In this document: positions 17,192 through 25,318 of the stretch, in pieces | How positions within the stretch are numbered: the stretch's first letter is position 1 | How the letters are laid out: each line of letters starts with the position of its first letter | Assembly (NCBI RefSeq): GCF_010550675.1 | Contig: NZ_JAAGOA010000007.1 | Location: forward strand, 1 to 64,000 | Source of the DNA: Phytoactinopolyspora halotolerans | GTDB taxonomy: Bacteria > Actinomycetota > Actinomycetes > Jiangellales > Jiangellaceae | Direction: 5' to 3' | DNA length: 64,000 nucleotides | Position numbers and translations under genes: made by a program | Notes under the pieces: model-generated | The model's input: the letters and a program-made list of their open reading frames with translations, nothing else | Databases searched by the model: none | What the model was told of the DNA's origin: nothing

Positions 17192-17986
17192 GTAGAAGAG
17201 GCAAACCGGGTGCGACCGTTCTATGGCAGGTCCAACCTGCTGGCCACGTTCAGGCGGCACCTCCGCGACATCGAGGCATCGGGCGAAGGACGCATGCTCA
17301 CCGTACGAGGACGTCGGTAGACGGAAATCAAGACTCCCTCACGCAACTGGTCGAGACTTCCGTTCGATCCGAACGAGTGTGCGTCAGTGCTCGCCCCGGC
17401 CATGAGTGCCGCGGACATCTTCGATGCCTATCTGGTCACGGGCGGGTATCCACGTCTCATCACCGAACTCGCGCGGTTCGGGGACGTTCATGAATTCATC
17501 CGAGACCAGCTTCGAGACGAGAACAGCCATCAAGCTACTGAGGGAGACAAAGGGCGTACTCGCCGTCGACCGTCCGGTTTGGCAGCAACGAGAACACAAA
17601 GCTCCGTCGCTACCGTATAGACCATCCGTATCTGCGGTTCTGGTTCCGGTTCGTCGAGGACCAGACCAGCCAGATGTCACGTGGCCGCTCCGACCTCGCC
17701 ATTGGCCCGTTCGAACGGGATCGGCTCACATGGCGCGGCAAAGCCACCAAGCCCGTCGTCCACGATGCTGCGTTCCGACGCGCGGGGTACCCTGCCGGGC
17801 CTCAGCAAGGTGGAGCGGGTCGGCAGCTGATGGAACCGTACGAACACCCACGAGTTCGATGTCGTGGCTACCGATCGGCACACGAGCGTGGTCCTGGTCG
17901 GCACAGTCAGATGGCGTGATCACAAGCAGGTCAGCCATCGCGACGTGGCAGCGCTCACGACGGCGACATGCTCAGAGCATGGGTGA
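17192..17986 (+). pseudogene. Decayed AAA ATPase of the DUF234 (archaeal-type) family
   Basis: Fragments in different frames line up, in order, with a DUF234-type ATPase. RPFYGRSNLLATFRRHL and GRMLTVRGRR come first and stop exactly where the Walker A motif should follow. SAADIFDAYLVTGGYPRLI and FGDVHEFIRDQL come next (about 17400-17515), then RYRIDHPYLRFWFRFVEDQ and RGRSDLAIGPFERD (about 17610-17720). VVATDRHTSVVLVGTVRWRD ends the gene near 17986. The whole P-loop NTPase core is deleted and several frameshifts are present. These proteins are of uncertain function; some are proposed toxin-antitoxin or mobile-element accessories. Confidence 0.75.
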
Positions 17987-18123
17987 CGTCGGACGGGTGC
18001 ACAGAGCACCTGGATCCAAGGTGGCCATGATGCAGCCAGGGGTCGATCAGGTCGGCCGAGAGTGCGAAGCCGAGACAGCCGGCCGCCCGCCAGGCCTGCT
18101 CGACCACGCGCACGCAGTGCCGA

Positions 18124-18951
18124 CTATGCCGCCTCGACGCCCTGGCCCGTTTCCCCGAACGCAGCGAGAGCGACAGGCTGCCATTCACGCCAGGTACGCA
18201 GGCGTTCGGTGTAGATCTGCTCGATCTCGGCGAACGTCTTGCCGAGGATGACCCGCAGCGGCGGGTCGTCGGCGTCGGCGATAGTCAGGATCGCTTCGCG
18301 CGTCGCCTGCGGGTCGCCGATGTCGAATTGCGGGGCGGTCGCCACGCGGACGTCGGCGTAGTCGGGCAGCTCGTCGCTGATGCGCAGGTTATCGGCGAAC
18401 TCGGTGGCGTACGGGCCAGGTTCGACGTTGGTGACGTGGATGCCGAACGCCGCCACCTCCTGAGCGAGCGATTCCGAGAGACCTTCCACCGCCCACTTGG
18501 AGGCGTGGTAGGCACCGAAGGTCGGGTAGGCGCGCACGCCGCCCTCGCTCGTCACCTGCATGATCCTGCCTGCCCGCTGTGCGCGCAGCACGGGCAGGAC
18601 CGCCTGGGTCAGCCACACCGCGCCGAAGAAGTTGGTCTCCATCTGGGCGCGGAGCTCAGCTTCGGAGAGCTCCTCGACCATACCGATGTGCCCATAGCCG
18701 GCGTTGTTCACGACGACGTCGAGCCGGCCGAGTGCCTCCGCCGCAGATGCGACGGCCTCGTGCACTGCGGCACGGTCGGTGACATCGAGCTGGATAGGGA
18801 TCACAGCGTCGCCGAATCGCTCGACAAGCCGATCAAGCGAGGACCTGTCGCGGGCTGTGGCGGCGACACGGTCACCGCGCTCGAGCGCTGCTTCAGCCCA
18901 CAGGCGACCGAAGCCGCGCGAGGCGCCAGTGATCAACCAAGTCTTGTACAT
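18124..18951 (-). CDS. Short-chain dehydrogenase/reductase
   Basis: A classical SDR of 275 residues: TGASRGFG cofactor loop, VVNNAGYGH, catalytic Ser in VTSEGGVRA and YHASK. The C-terminal ~60 residues (DIGDPQATREAILTIADADDPPLRVILG) are characteristic of the oxidoreductase subgroup that includes many regulator-linked SDRs. The ATG at 18951 follows GGAGA; a longer reading to 19041 has no such site. It is divergent from the LysR gene at 19053/19071, the likely regulator. Confidence 0.92.
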   Translation of the reverse strand: MYKTWLITGASRGFGRLWAEAALERGDRVAATARDRSSLDRLVERFGDAVIPIQLDVTDRAAVHEAVASAAEALGRLDVVVNNAGYGHIGMVEELSEAELRAQMETNFFGAVWLTQAVLPVLRAQRAGRIMQVTSEGGVRAYPTFGAYHASKWAVEGLSESLAQEVAAFGIHVTNVEPGPYATEFADNLRISDELPDYADVRVATAPQFDIGDPQATREAILTIADADDPPLRVILGKTFAEIEQIYTERLRTWREWQPVALAAFGETGQGVEAA

Positions 18952-19070
18952 GTCGTCTCCATGTGCGTGATGTGCTGCTGTCACTTCGAGCATGCTGCGG
19001 CAGAAGACATTCCACAAGCGAGACTTTCGCACTCTAGACATGAGTAGAACGCATGCCTCAAGCTGAGGGC

Positions 19071-19970
19071 ATGGCCGAACTGACGGTGACTGCGTTGCGC
19101 GTCGCCCAAGCCGTCGTCGGGACCGGGTCGTTCACCGCTGCCGCCGACATGCTCGGGTACACACAGTCGGCGATCTCCCGGCAGGTGGCGGCGGCCGAGG
19201 CGGCGGCGGGCACGCCGCTGTTCGTCCGCGGTCCTCGCGGAGTCGAGCCCACGCCGGCCGGGGCCGCGGTGGCACGACGCGCGGCGAGCGCACTCAGTGA
19301 GATCGACGCCGTGGCCCGTGACCTGGCCGAGCTGACGGACCAGTTGGCCGGGCGCGTCGTGCTCGGCGCATTCCCGACGGCGATGTGGACACTCGCCCCG
19401 CGGACGGTCGCTGACCTCCGCCGGCGGCATCCGGCACTGGCGGTCGAACTGCGGGAGGGGTCCACTCCGGTGCTGCTACGACAGCTACGGTCCGGACGCG
19501 TCGACGTCGCCGTGATCGCGCTCGGACCCGACCTGCCCGCCTATGAGCTGGACGGGCTGCGCACGAGCCGCCTACCCCAAAGCGACCTGCTCGTCGCCCT
19601 CCCCCGCGACCACCGGCTCGCCGACCGGGGTCAGGTCCCGGTCACCGAACTCGCGGGCGAGGACTGGGTGGCCGGCACAGGCCTGCGCGGCGATCCGCAA
19701 TTCGGTCCATGGCCTACATTGCCCAACCCACGCATCGCCCACACCGCACGCGAATGGCCCGCCCGCCTCGGCCTGGTCACCGCCGGCCTCGGGATCACCG
19801 TCGTGCCGAGCATCGCCGCGGATGGCTTACCTGCCGGGATAGTGACCATCCGGATCGACGACCCCAGCTGGCTCGGTCGTACCGCCGTCGCAGCCACCAG
19901 AGAAGAACGCGGGGCAGTCATCGATGTCGTCGTGGCGACCCTCCGCCACGTAGCCCTCAGCCTCCGATGA
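19071..19970 (+). CDS. LysR-family regulator
   Basis: A regulator of about 299 residues with an N-terminal LysR helix-turn-helix (LTVTALRVAQAVVGTGSFTA, YTQSAISRQVAAAEAAAGTP) and a LysR substrate-binding domain (GRVVLGAFPTAMWTLAPR). MAELT at 19071 fits the family; ATG 19053 would add six residues. The TGA stop (19968-19970) lies inside the 51-bp hairpin repeat at 19967. The likely target is the divergent SDR. Confidence 0.9.
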   Translation: MAELTVTALRVAQAVVGTGSFTAAADMLGYTQSAISRQVAAAEAAAGTPLFVRGPRGVEPTPAGAAVARRAASALSEIDAVARDLAELTDQLAGRVVLGAFPTAMWTLAPRTVADLRRRHPALAVELREGSTPVLLRQLRSGRVDVAVIALGPDLPAYELDGLRTSRLPQSDLLVALPRDHRLADRGQVPVTELAGEDWVAGTGLRGDPQFGPWPTLPNPRIAHTAREWPARLGLVTAGLGITVVPSIAADGLPAGIVTIRIDDPSWLGRTAVAATREERGAVIDVVVATLRHVALSLR

Positions 19971-20017
19971 TCATGAACACTAACCGTGCTATGTGAACGG
20001 TAAGTGTTCATGATCAT
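19967..20017. repeat. 51-bp hairpin repeat, copy 1
   Basis: Two 21-nt arms begin and end with ATGATCATGAACA / TGTTCATGATCAT and flank the 9-nt loop GCTATGTGA. There is one mismatch in the stem (arm position 16). The element lies between two convergent genes and supplies both of their stop codons (LysR TGA 19968-19970; XRE TGA on the minus strand at 20014-20016). Further copies are at 25268 and 46374. Confidence 0.95.
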
Positions 20018-20874
20018 GGGAGTTCGAGCTCCGGCACACGCGCCCAGCTTGCGAGCAGGTTCATCGCCTCCCGCGACGAGGTGCCGGCCTCGGTGGTGTA
20101 GACGAAGAGGGCCTGGTCGCGGTCGCCCGGCATGGTGAGGGTCTCGTACTGGACGGTCAGGTCCCCGACGACGGGGTGCCGCAGTCGCTTGGAGCCGAAC
20201 GTGCGCTGATAGACGCCGTGTTCCTCCCACCACGCGCGGAACTGCGGGCTGTGCTGTGCCAGATCGGCGACGAGGTCTCGCGCAGCCGGGTCGTCCGGAT
20301 AGTTGCCGAGATCGAGCCGCAGGTTCTCCACGCATGCCCGCGCCTGCTGGTCCCAGTCCAGGAACAGCGTCCGGGCGGCTTCGTCAAGGAACATCCAACG
20401 GGCGTAGTTGCGCTCCTTCGGCCGCATCGTGTCGAAATCGGTGAACAGCGCCCGGGCCAGCCGGTTGCTCGCCAGCACGTCGGTCCGCCGGCCCAGGATC
20501 AGTGCCGGGTGGCCGTCCAGCGAGTCGAGGAACTGGTACAGGCCAGGTCGCACCCGCTGGACGGTGGGCGTGTTGGTGCGCGGCGTGCCCGCCGTCGCGC
20601 CGACCAGGTGTCCCAGATGGGTCCGGCCCGCCTCGTCCAGACCGAGTGCCCTCGCGATCGCATCGAGCACGCTCTCCGATGGTGTGATCCGCCGACCTTG
20701 CTCCAAGCGCGTGTAGTAGTCGGTCGAGACGCCGGCCAACAGAGCGACCTCCTCGCGACGCAGCCCGGGGACGCGGCGGATCCTGCCGTCGTACGGCAGC
20801 CCGGCCCGCGCCGGATCCACCTTGCTCCGGGCACGGCGGAGGAAATCGGACAGTTCACGGTTGACGCTCGCCAT
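20014..20874 (-). CDS. XRE regulator with MmyB-type ligand domain (2 of 3)
   Basis: A 286-residue protein of the same architecture as those at 13231 and 39623: XRE helix-turn-helix (RIRRVPGLRREEVALLAGVS, TDYYTRLEQGRRITPSE) and MmyB-like domain (HPALILGRRTDVLASNRLARALF, LRHPVVGDLTVQYET). Unlike the other two it has no divergent SDR beside it; a MerR gene lies upstream on the same strand. Its stop codon is inside the hairpin repeat. A dyad at 20900-20914 lies in its promoter region. Confidence 0.92.
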   Translation of the reverse strand: MASVNRELSDFLRRARSKVDPARAGLPYDGRIRRVPGLRREEVALLAGVSTDYYTRLEQGRRITPSESVLDAIARALGLDEAGRTHLGHLVGATAGTPRTNTPTVQRVRPGLYQFLDSLDGHPALILGRRTDVLASNRLARALFTDFDTMRPKERNYARWMFLDEAARTLFLDWDQQARACVENLRLDLGNYPDDPAARDLVADLAQHSPQFRAWWEEHGVYQRTFGSKRLRHPVVGDLTVQYETLTMPGDRDQALFVYTTEAGTSSREAMNLLASWARVPELELP

Positions 20875-20899
20875 TCCCCCATGGTGCCAAGAAACGCGC

Positions 20900-20914
20900 G
20901 GTCCTGCCTGGACC
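20900..20914. promoter_or_regulatory. Dyad GGTCC-TGCCT-GGACC upstream of XRE gene
   Basis: A perfect 5-bp inverted repeat, 26 bp upstream of the XRE start codon at 20874. Its placement suggests an autoregulatory operator, but the arms are short. Confidence 0.45.
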
Positions 20915-20952
20915 GATGAGTCCTAGGCATGCGGGACGCACCGCGCGCCGGG

Positions 20953-21300
20953 TCATGCGGGACGCGCCTCGGCCGCGGCGACGAGCTCGTCGAGTCGCGC
21001 CAGCGCATCGGTCAGCTCCGCGATCCGGCCCTGCAGGCGCGCGCGCTCCGCGTCGAGCATGGCGCGTTGCTCCGCCGTGGTGGTGCCGGTGTCGATGCAC
21101 GGGAGCAGTTCGGCGATGCGCCGGCTCGGCAATCCGGCGGCGTAAAGCTGCTGGTAGAAACGGACGCGGTCGACGGCGTCGGCGGCGTACTCACGATGTC
21201 CGCCTGGGGTGCGATCCGAGGTGAGGAGGCCCTGTTCCTCGTAGTAGCGCAGCGCGCGGACGCTCACCCCGGAGCGTCGAGCGACCTCTCCTATCCGCAT
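20953..21300 (-). CDS. MerR-family regulator
   Basis: A 115-residue MerR protein starting MRIGEVARRSGV (GAGG nine nt upstream). It contains the winged helix (VSVRALRYYEEQGLLTSDRT, HREYAADAVDRVRFYQQLYA) and a C-terminal dimerisation coiled coil (DAERARLQGRIAELTDALARLDEL). There is one Cys (PCIDTG) in the position often used by redox- or metal-sensing members. It is divergent from the SDR at 21376, whose promoter has MerR geometry. Confidence 0.92.
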   Translation of the reverse strand: MRIGEVARRSGVSVRALRYYEEQGLLTSDRTPGGHREYAADAVDRVRFYQQLYAAGLPSRRIAELLPCIDTGTTTAEQRAMLDAERARLQGRIAELTDALARLDELVAAAEARPA

Positions 21301-21336
21301 GTGACGCACCTCATATCCCGCGATCAACACACATAC

Positions 21337-21368
21337 TTGATTCTGACGTCAACGTCAGGTTCTAGCGT
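21337..21368 (+). promoter_or_regulatory. MerR-type promoter with dyad in long spacer
   Basis: The -35 element TTGATT (21337-21342) and -10 element TAGCGT (21363-21368) are 20 bp apart, the over-long spacing that MerR activators correct by distorting DNA. The dyad CTGACGT-CA-ACGTCAG (21343-21358) fills the spacer. The -10 ends 7 nt before the ATG of the SDR at 21376, implying a leaderless transcript. Confidence 0.8.
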
Positions 21369-21375
21369 ACATCGC

Positions 21376-22122
21376 ATGAACGCGCAGAACTCTCACCCGA
21401 CCTCCGGTTTCCCTATCGAAGGCGCGATCGCGCTCGTCACCGGCGCCAATCGCGGCCTCGGTCGCCATTTCGCCGAGCAGCTCCTGGAACGAGGCGTGGC
21501 CCGCGTGTATGCGGCGGCACGCCGCCCGGAGACGATCGATCTGCCCGATGTCGTCCCGTTGCGGCTCGACATCACCGACGACGACGCCGTCCGCGCGGCA
21601 GCCGACACCGCGAGCGACGTGACGCTGCTGGTGAACAACGCCGGAATCAGCCGCTGGACGAGCCTCATGACCAGCGACCTCGAAAACATCCGTGCGGAGA
21701 TGGAGACCAACTTCTGGGGCACCCTGGCCATGGTGCGCACGTTCGGGCCGGTGCTCGCGAGGAACGGCGGCGGAGCCATCCTCAACGTCCTGTCCGCACA
21801 GTCCTGGTTCGGGTTTCCGAACGTCAACGGCTACCACGCCTCCAAAGCTGCACAGTGGGCGCTGACCAACGGTGTCCGGCTCGAGCTGGAGGAGCAGGGA
21901 ACACTCGTGACCGGCCTGCACCTGGGCGCGATCGACACCGACTTCAGCGCCGCCTACGACGGACCCAAGGGCGACCCTGCCGACTCCGCTCGTGCCGGCC
22001 TCGACGGACTCGGAAAGGGCGCCATCGAGGTGATCGCCGACGACTGGAGCGCACACGTCAAACGGTCGCTGGCCCACGACCCTGCGCGCCTCTACGCGGA
22101 GATCCGCGCCGGCATCGTCTGA
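21376..22122 (+). CDS. Short-chain dehydrogenase/reductase under MerR control
   Basis: A 248-residue SDR with TGANRGLGRHF, LLVNNAGISRW, catalytic Ser in LSAQSWFGFP and YHASK. The ATG at 21376 is preceded by the MerR-type promoter and no ribosome-binding site. The divergent MerR gene is the probable activator. The substrate is unknown. Confidence 0.92.
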   Translation: MNAQNSHPTSGFPIEGAIALVTGANRGLGRHFAEQLLERGVARVYAAARRPETIDLPDVVPLRLDITDDDAVRAAADTASDVTLLVNNAGISRWTSLMTSDLENIRAEMETNFWGTLAMVRTFGPVLARNGGGAILNVLSAQSWFGFPNVNGYHASKAAQWALTNGVRLELEEQGTLVTGLHLGAIDTDFSAAYDGPKGDPADSARAGLDGLGKGAIEVIADDWSAHVKRSLAHDPARLYAEIRAGIV

Positions 22123-22130
22123 GGAACGAA

Positions 22131-22166
22131 CGGCTCCGCTTCGCACGTCGGCTCCGCTTCGCACGT
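22131..22166 (+). repeat. Two tandem 18-bp repeats
   Basis: CGGCTCCGCTTCGCACGT occurs twice in direct succession, and a third copy is started (CGGCTCCGTG). An inverted fragment (GGAGCCGACGCTTCGCAC) follows at about 22200. The repeats fill the gap between the convergent SDR and MFS genes and could fold into a terminator. Confidence 0.75.
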
Positions 22167-22226
22167 CGGCTCCGTGTGGCCTTACGCTCCGTGCATGCGG
22201 AGCCGACGCTTCGCACGGGACGCCCG

Positions 22227-23420
22227 CTAGGTGTTCATGCGGGAGCCTGCCGCGAACGCGATGGCGGGGATCAGAAGGATGGCTGCGAGAACGCCGCACG
22301 TCACGGCGAACCCTGCCCCAGAGAGGGCGCCGGCCAGGAGCGGGCCGACGCTCGCGCCGGCACCGATCAGAAAGGCGTAGCCCGCCATGCCCGCCCCGCG
22401 CGCGGGTCCGGCGGCCATGGCGACGACGGTGACGGCCGCGGGCACAGCGACGGCCAGACCGGCGACGAACACGGCGCTACCGGCGAGCGTGAGCCACAAC
22501 GGCCCGCCGAGAGCCTCGACACCGAGGCCGGCCGCTGCCAGCAGGAACGCCGCGGCTCCGGTCCGGTGCGGGCCGAACCGTCCGATGAACGTGCCGGCGA
22601 ACCAGCCCACGACGATGCCCGGGAGCCCCGGCAGGCGGAGAAGCAGGCTGGTCACGGCGCCGGACGCGCCCAGCTCGGCACTGGCGTCCTGCAACGCGAC
22701 ATACATACCGACGAATGTCAGCAGAATCGTCAACGCCGCGGTGTAGGCGATGAGGATCTGCGGGCGCCGTACCATGCCGGCGAGTGTGCCCAAGACCCCG
22801 GCGAAGGACCCGGGAACGTCGGGACGAGCCGTTGCCGGGAGCCGGACGACCAGAAGAGCCACAACGGTCAGTAATGGCACCATTCCCCAGAGCACCCAGC
22901 GCCAGCCCAGGACCGGCTGCACCGACAGCGCCCACGCCTGACCGACGATCCCCGCCAGCAGAAAGCAACTGGACAGGACGGCGATCGCCGTCGGCCGGAT
23001 CCGGTCCGGCACCACACGCGGCAGGTAGGCCAGCGCGACGGGCGGCAGGGCGGGGGCCACGAATCCCTGGACCGCACGGGCGGCGATCAGCGCCGGCAGG
23101 TTCGGCGCCAACCCCGCCAGTACACCGGTGACGGCGAGCGCCACCAGCCCGAACGCCATGACAGCACGCGGATCGACATGGTCGGACAGCGTCGGGAACA
23201 CCAGATTTCCCACCGCGAACGTGAAACCGAACCCACTGCCGATCCACGCGGCGGCGGTCAGCGTCGTGCCGTACTCGTCGGCGACGTGCGGCACCAGCGG
23301 AATGGTCACGTAGATGTGCGAGACGACAAGAAGTACCGCCGCGATGAGGACCGCCGTGACTGCGACGGGCCGCTCGACGCGTGCGCGAGGCAACGCCTCG
23401 TTGTGGACGAGAGCGGTCAC
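22227..23420 (-). CDS. MFS transporter
   Basis: An inner-membrane transporter of about 397 residues with roughly twelve hydrophobic segments, of the drug-exporter type. GTG at 23420 is chosen because AGGAG lies 7 nt upstream (AGGAGAAATC); a longer reading to 23555 would run through both operators and the TetR start. Typical stretches are AAWIGSGFGFTFAVGNLVF and GWRWVLWGMVP. It is divergent from the TetR gene at 23507, which almost certainly represses it. The exported substrate is unknown. Confidence 0.9.
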   Translation of the reverse strand: MTALVHNEALPRARVERPVAVTAVLIAAVLLVVSHIYVTIPLVPHVADEYGTTLTAAAWIGSGFGFTFAVGNLVFPTLSDHVDPRAVMAFGLVALAVTGVLAGLAPNLPALIAARAVQGFVAPALPPVALAYLPRVVPDRIRPTAIAVLSSCFLLAGIVGQAWALSVQPVLGWRWVLWGMVPLLTVVALLVVRLPATARPDVPGSFAGVLGTLAGMVRRPQILIAYTAALTILLTFVGMYVALQDASAELGASGAVTSLLLRLPGLPGIVVGWFAGTFIGRFGPHRTGAAAFLLAAAGLGVEALGGPLWLTLAGSAVFVAGLAVAVPAAVTVVAMAAGPARGAGMAGYAFLIGAGASVGPLLAGALSGAGFAVTCGVLAAILLIPAIAFAAGSRMNT

Positions 23421-23439
23421 GATTTCTCCTAAACCCAAC

Positions 23440-23457
23440 TCCAACGTTTCCGTTGGA
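23440..23457. promoter_or_regulatory. TetR operator 1: TCCAACG-TTTC-CGTTGGA
   Basis: A perfect 7-bp dyad 20 bp upstream of the MFS start. It shares the TCCAAC half-site with the second operator, whose centre is 35 bp away. Confidence 0.8.
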
Positions 23458-23471
23458 AGTGTGACAGATCC

Positions 23472-23495
23472 AATTCCAACGTGCAAGTTGGAATT
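23472..23495. promoter_or_regulatory. TetR operator 2: AATTCCAAC-GTGCAA-GTTGGAATT
   Basis: A perfect 9-bp dyad whose last base is the first base of the TACGAT -10 box (23495-23500) of the TetR gene. Binding here would directly block transcription of the regulator. Confidence 0.85.
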
Positions 23496-23506
23496 ACGAT
23501 GGAGCC

Positions 23507-24088
23507 ATGGCCTGGAACACCGCAGCGACGAAGCAGAAGATCCTCGACGCCGCACTCGCCGAGTTCGCCGAGCACGGCCCCACCGGCACGACGATCGACC
23601 GGATCGCCGCCGCAGCGGGCGTCAACAAGGAGCGGATCTACAACTACTTCGGCAACAAGCGCGTCCTGTTCAGGCAGGTGCTCGCGGTCGAAAGCGAGCG
23701 CATCGCCGGTTCGGTGGTGTTCGATCCCACGCACGACGACCCCGTCGGCGACTACGCCGGACGGATCTTCGACTATCACGCTGCACACCCTGAGCTGATC
23801 CGCCTCATCCTGTGGGAGGGTCTGACCGTTCCGGGCGAGGTTCCTGACGAGGCGAACCGCGCGGCGTACTACGGCGCCAAGGTCGACTCGTTCGCCAAGG
23901 CGCAACGCGACGGGGTCCTACGCGATGATCTCGGCCCCGGGACTCTCCTGTTCTCGATCATCGCCATCGCCGCCTGGTGGCATGCCTCCCCGCACATCGC
24001 GCGCATGATGACCGGGGTCGGCGCTGACGACACCGGCACGCGGCGGGCGGCGGTCGTGACCGCCGCCCGCCGTCTCGCCGCGGCTTAG
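23507..24088 (+). CDS. TetR-family repressor of the MFS gene
   Basis: A 193-residue TetR protein. The helix-turn-helix is in residues 8-55 (TKQKILDAALAEFAEHGPTG, IDRIAAAAGVNKERIYNYFGNKRVL). The ATG at 23507 lies 6 nt after a TACGAT -10 box with no Shine-Dalgarno sequence, indicating a leaderless mRNA. Its last codons are embedded in the hairpin at 24041-24072. The double operator and divergent exporter make this a standard drug-efflux control module. Confidence 0.92.
   Translation: MAWNTAATKQKILDAALAEFAEHGPTGTTIDRIAAAAGVNKERIYNYFGNKRVLFRQVLAVESERIAGSVVFDPTHDDPVGDYAGRIFDYHAAHPELIRLILWEGLTVPGEVPDEANRAAYYGAKVDSFAKAQRDGVLRDDLGPGTLLFSIIAIAAWWHASPHIARMMTGVGADDTGTRRAAVVTAARRLAAA
24041..24072. terminator. 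Perfect 15-bp-stem hairpin within TetR 3' end
   Basis: CGGCGGGCGGCGGTC pairs perfectly with GACCGCCGCCCGCCG across a 2-nt gap. The hairpin overlaps the last codons of the TetR gene (RRAAVVTAARR) and lies before the convergent dehydrogenase gene. It probably terminates transcription in both directions. There is no T-tract. Confidence 0.65.
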
Positions 24089-24101
24089 CGGTACGTACGT
24101 C

Positions 24102-25118
24102 TCAGTTGCCGGTGGTCAGCACGACACGGAAGCGGGCGTCGCCCGACAGCATCCGCTCGTAGCCGGCACTGATCTGGTCGAGCGAGTAGGTCTCGGTCAT
24201 CGGACGGACACCGGCCAGAGTGGCGAACCGCAGAGTGTCCTCGACGTCCTTGGCAGTGCCGGACGGGTGGCCATGCAGGCCCTTGGATGTCGAGAGGATC
24301 TGGAACGGGCTGACCTCGATCGGCTCCGGTGTGGCGCCGACGACGAGCAGCTCGCCGTTATGGCGCAGCCCGTCGATGGCAGCCGTCATGGCGGCGGAAC
24401 TCATCGCCGTGGCAAGCACGACCTGGGCGCCGCCGAGGGCCTGCAACCTGGCGGCCACGTCCCCGCCGTTGGAGTTGATGTAGTGGTGTGCACCCAACCC
24501 GGTGGCCAGCTCCGCCTTCTCTTCGCCGCGGGCGATGGCGACGGTCTCGAATCCCATCTTGTTGGCGAACTGCACGCCCAGGTGCCCCAGTCCGCCGATA
24601 CCGAGCACGGCGACCAGGTCGCCGGGACGAGCACCGCTACGGCGCAACGAGTTGAACGTGGCCACACCCGCACACCCCATCGGGGCGGCCTCCACCGAGG
24701 TCAAGCTCTCCGGGATGCGGGCCAGCGCATTGGTCGGCACGATCGTCACATCCGCATAGCCGCCGGCGTACTGCCATCCAGGGGTCTTGACCTGGGCGCA
24801 GTGGATGAAGTCGCCCTCGCGACAGGCATCGCACCCGCCGCAGTTGCCGCCGAACCAGCCGACCGCGACCCGGTCGCCGATGTTCCAGCCCTCGACACCT
24901 TCCCCGAGAGCGTCGATACGCCCGGCGATCTCGTGGCCGAACACCGCCGGCCACTCGACGGGGAAGCCCCCGTTGATGAAGTAGTAGTCGGTGTGGCAGA
25001 CCCCGACCGCTTCCACGGTGAGGCGGACATGGCCGTGGCCAGGCTTGTCGATCTCGCCGGTGACGATGCGGAACGGACCACCGGTCTCGCCCACCTGAGC
25101 GAAACGGACACTGGACAT
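24102..25118 (-). CDS. Zinc-dependent alcohol dehydrogenase (MDR family)
   Basis: A 338-residue medium-chain dehydrogenase. Catalytic-zinc residues are in VCHTDYY and GHEIAGRIDALGEGVEGW. The structural-zinc cluster is GNCGGCDACREGDFIHC. The cofactor motif is LGIGGLGHLGVQFANKMGF, followed by VAIARGEEK, which with its basic residue suggests NADP(H) or mixed preference. The ATG at 25118 has GGAGTACC upstream. Hairpin-repeat copy 2 lies 150 bp upstream. The MarR gene further upstream on the same strand may or may not affect it. Confidence 0.92.
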   Translation of the reverse strand: MSSVRFAQVGETGGPFRIVTGEIDKPGHGHVRLTVEAVGVCHTDYYFINGGFPVEWPAVFGHEIAGRIDALGEGVEGWNIGDRVAVGWFGGNCGGCDACREGDFIHCAQVKTPGWQYAGGYADVTIVPTNALARIPESLTSVEAAPMGCAGVATFNSLRRSGARPGDLVAVLGIGGLGHLGVQFANKMGFETVAIARGEEKAELATGLGAHHYINSNGGDVAARLQALGGAQVVLATAMSSAAMTAAIDGLRHNGELLVVGATPEPIEVSPFQILSTSKGLHGHPSGTAKDVEDTLRFATLAGVRPMTETYSLDQISAGYERMLSGDARFRVVLTTGN

Positions 25119-25267
25119 CGGTACTCCTTCGTGAGGTTCTCCCGCGCCACCGATCGGTGACGGTACGTGTCCAGTCTTGGCGCCGGAACGGCCTTCTAGG
25201 AGCTCATCAACGGCCCTGTCCGACCTGGGATACGCCCGCCTAGGACGCCCAGACCCACCCACCCCCG

Positions 25268-25318
25268 ATGATCATGAACAGTAGCCGTGCTATGTGAACG
25301 GCTACTGTTCATGATCAT
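25268..25318. repeat. 51-bp hairpin repeat, copy 2 (perfect stem)
   Basis: Perfect 21-bp arms flank the same 9-nt loop (GCTATGTGA) as copy 1. Relative to copy 1, stem positions 14 and 17 have changed together with their partners (C-G to G-C, A-T to G-C), so pairing is kept. The last residues of the MarR protein (HDHEQ) and its TAG stop are encoded by the right arm. Confidence 0.95.
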
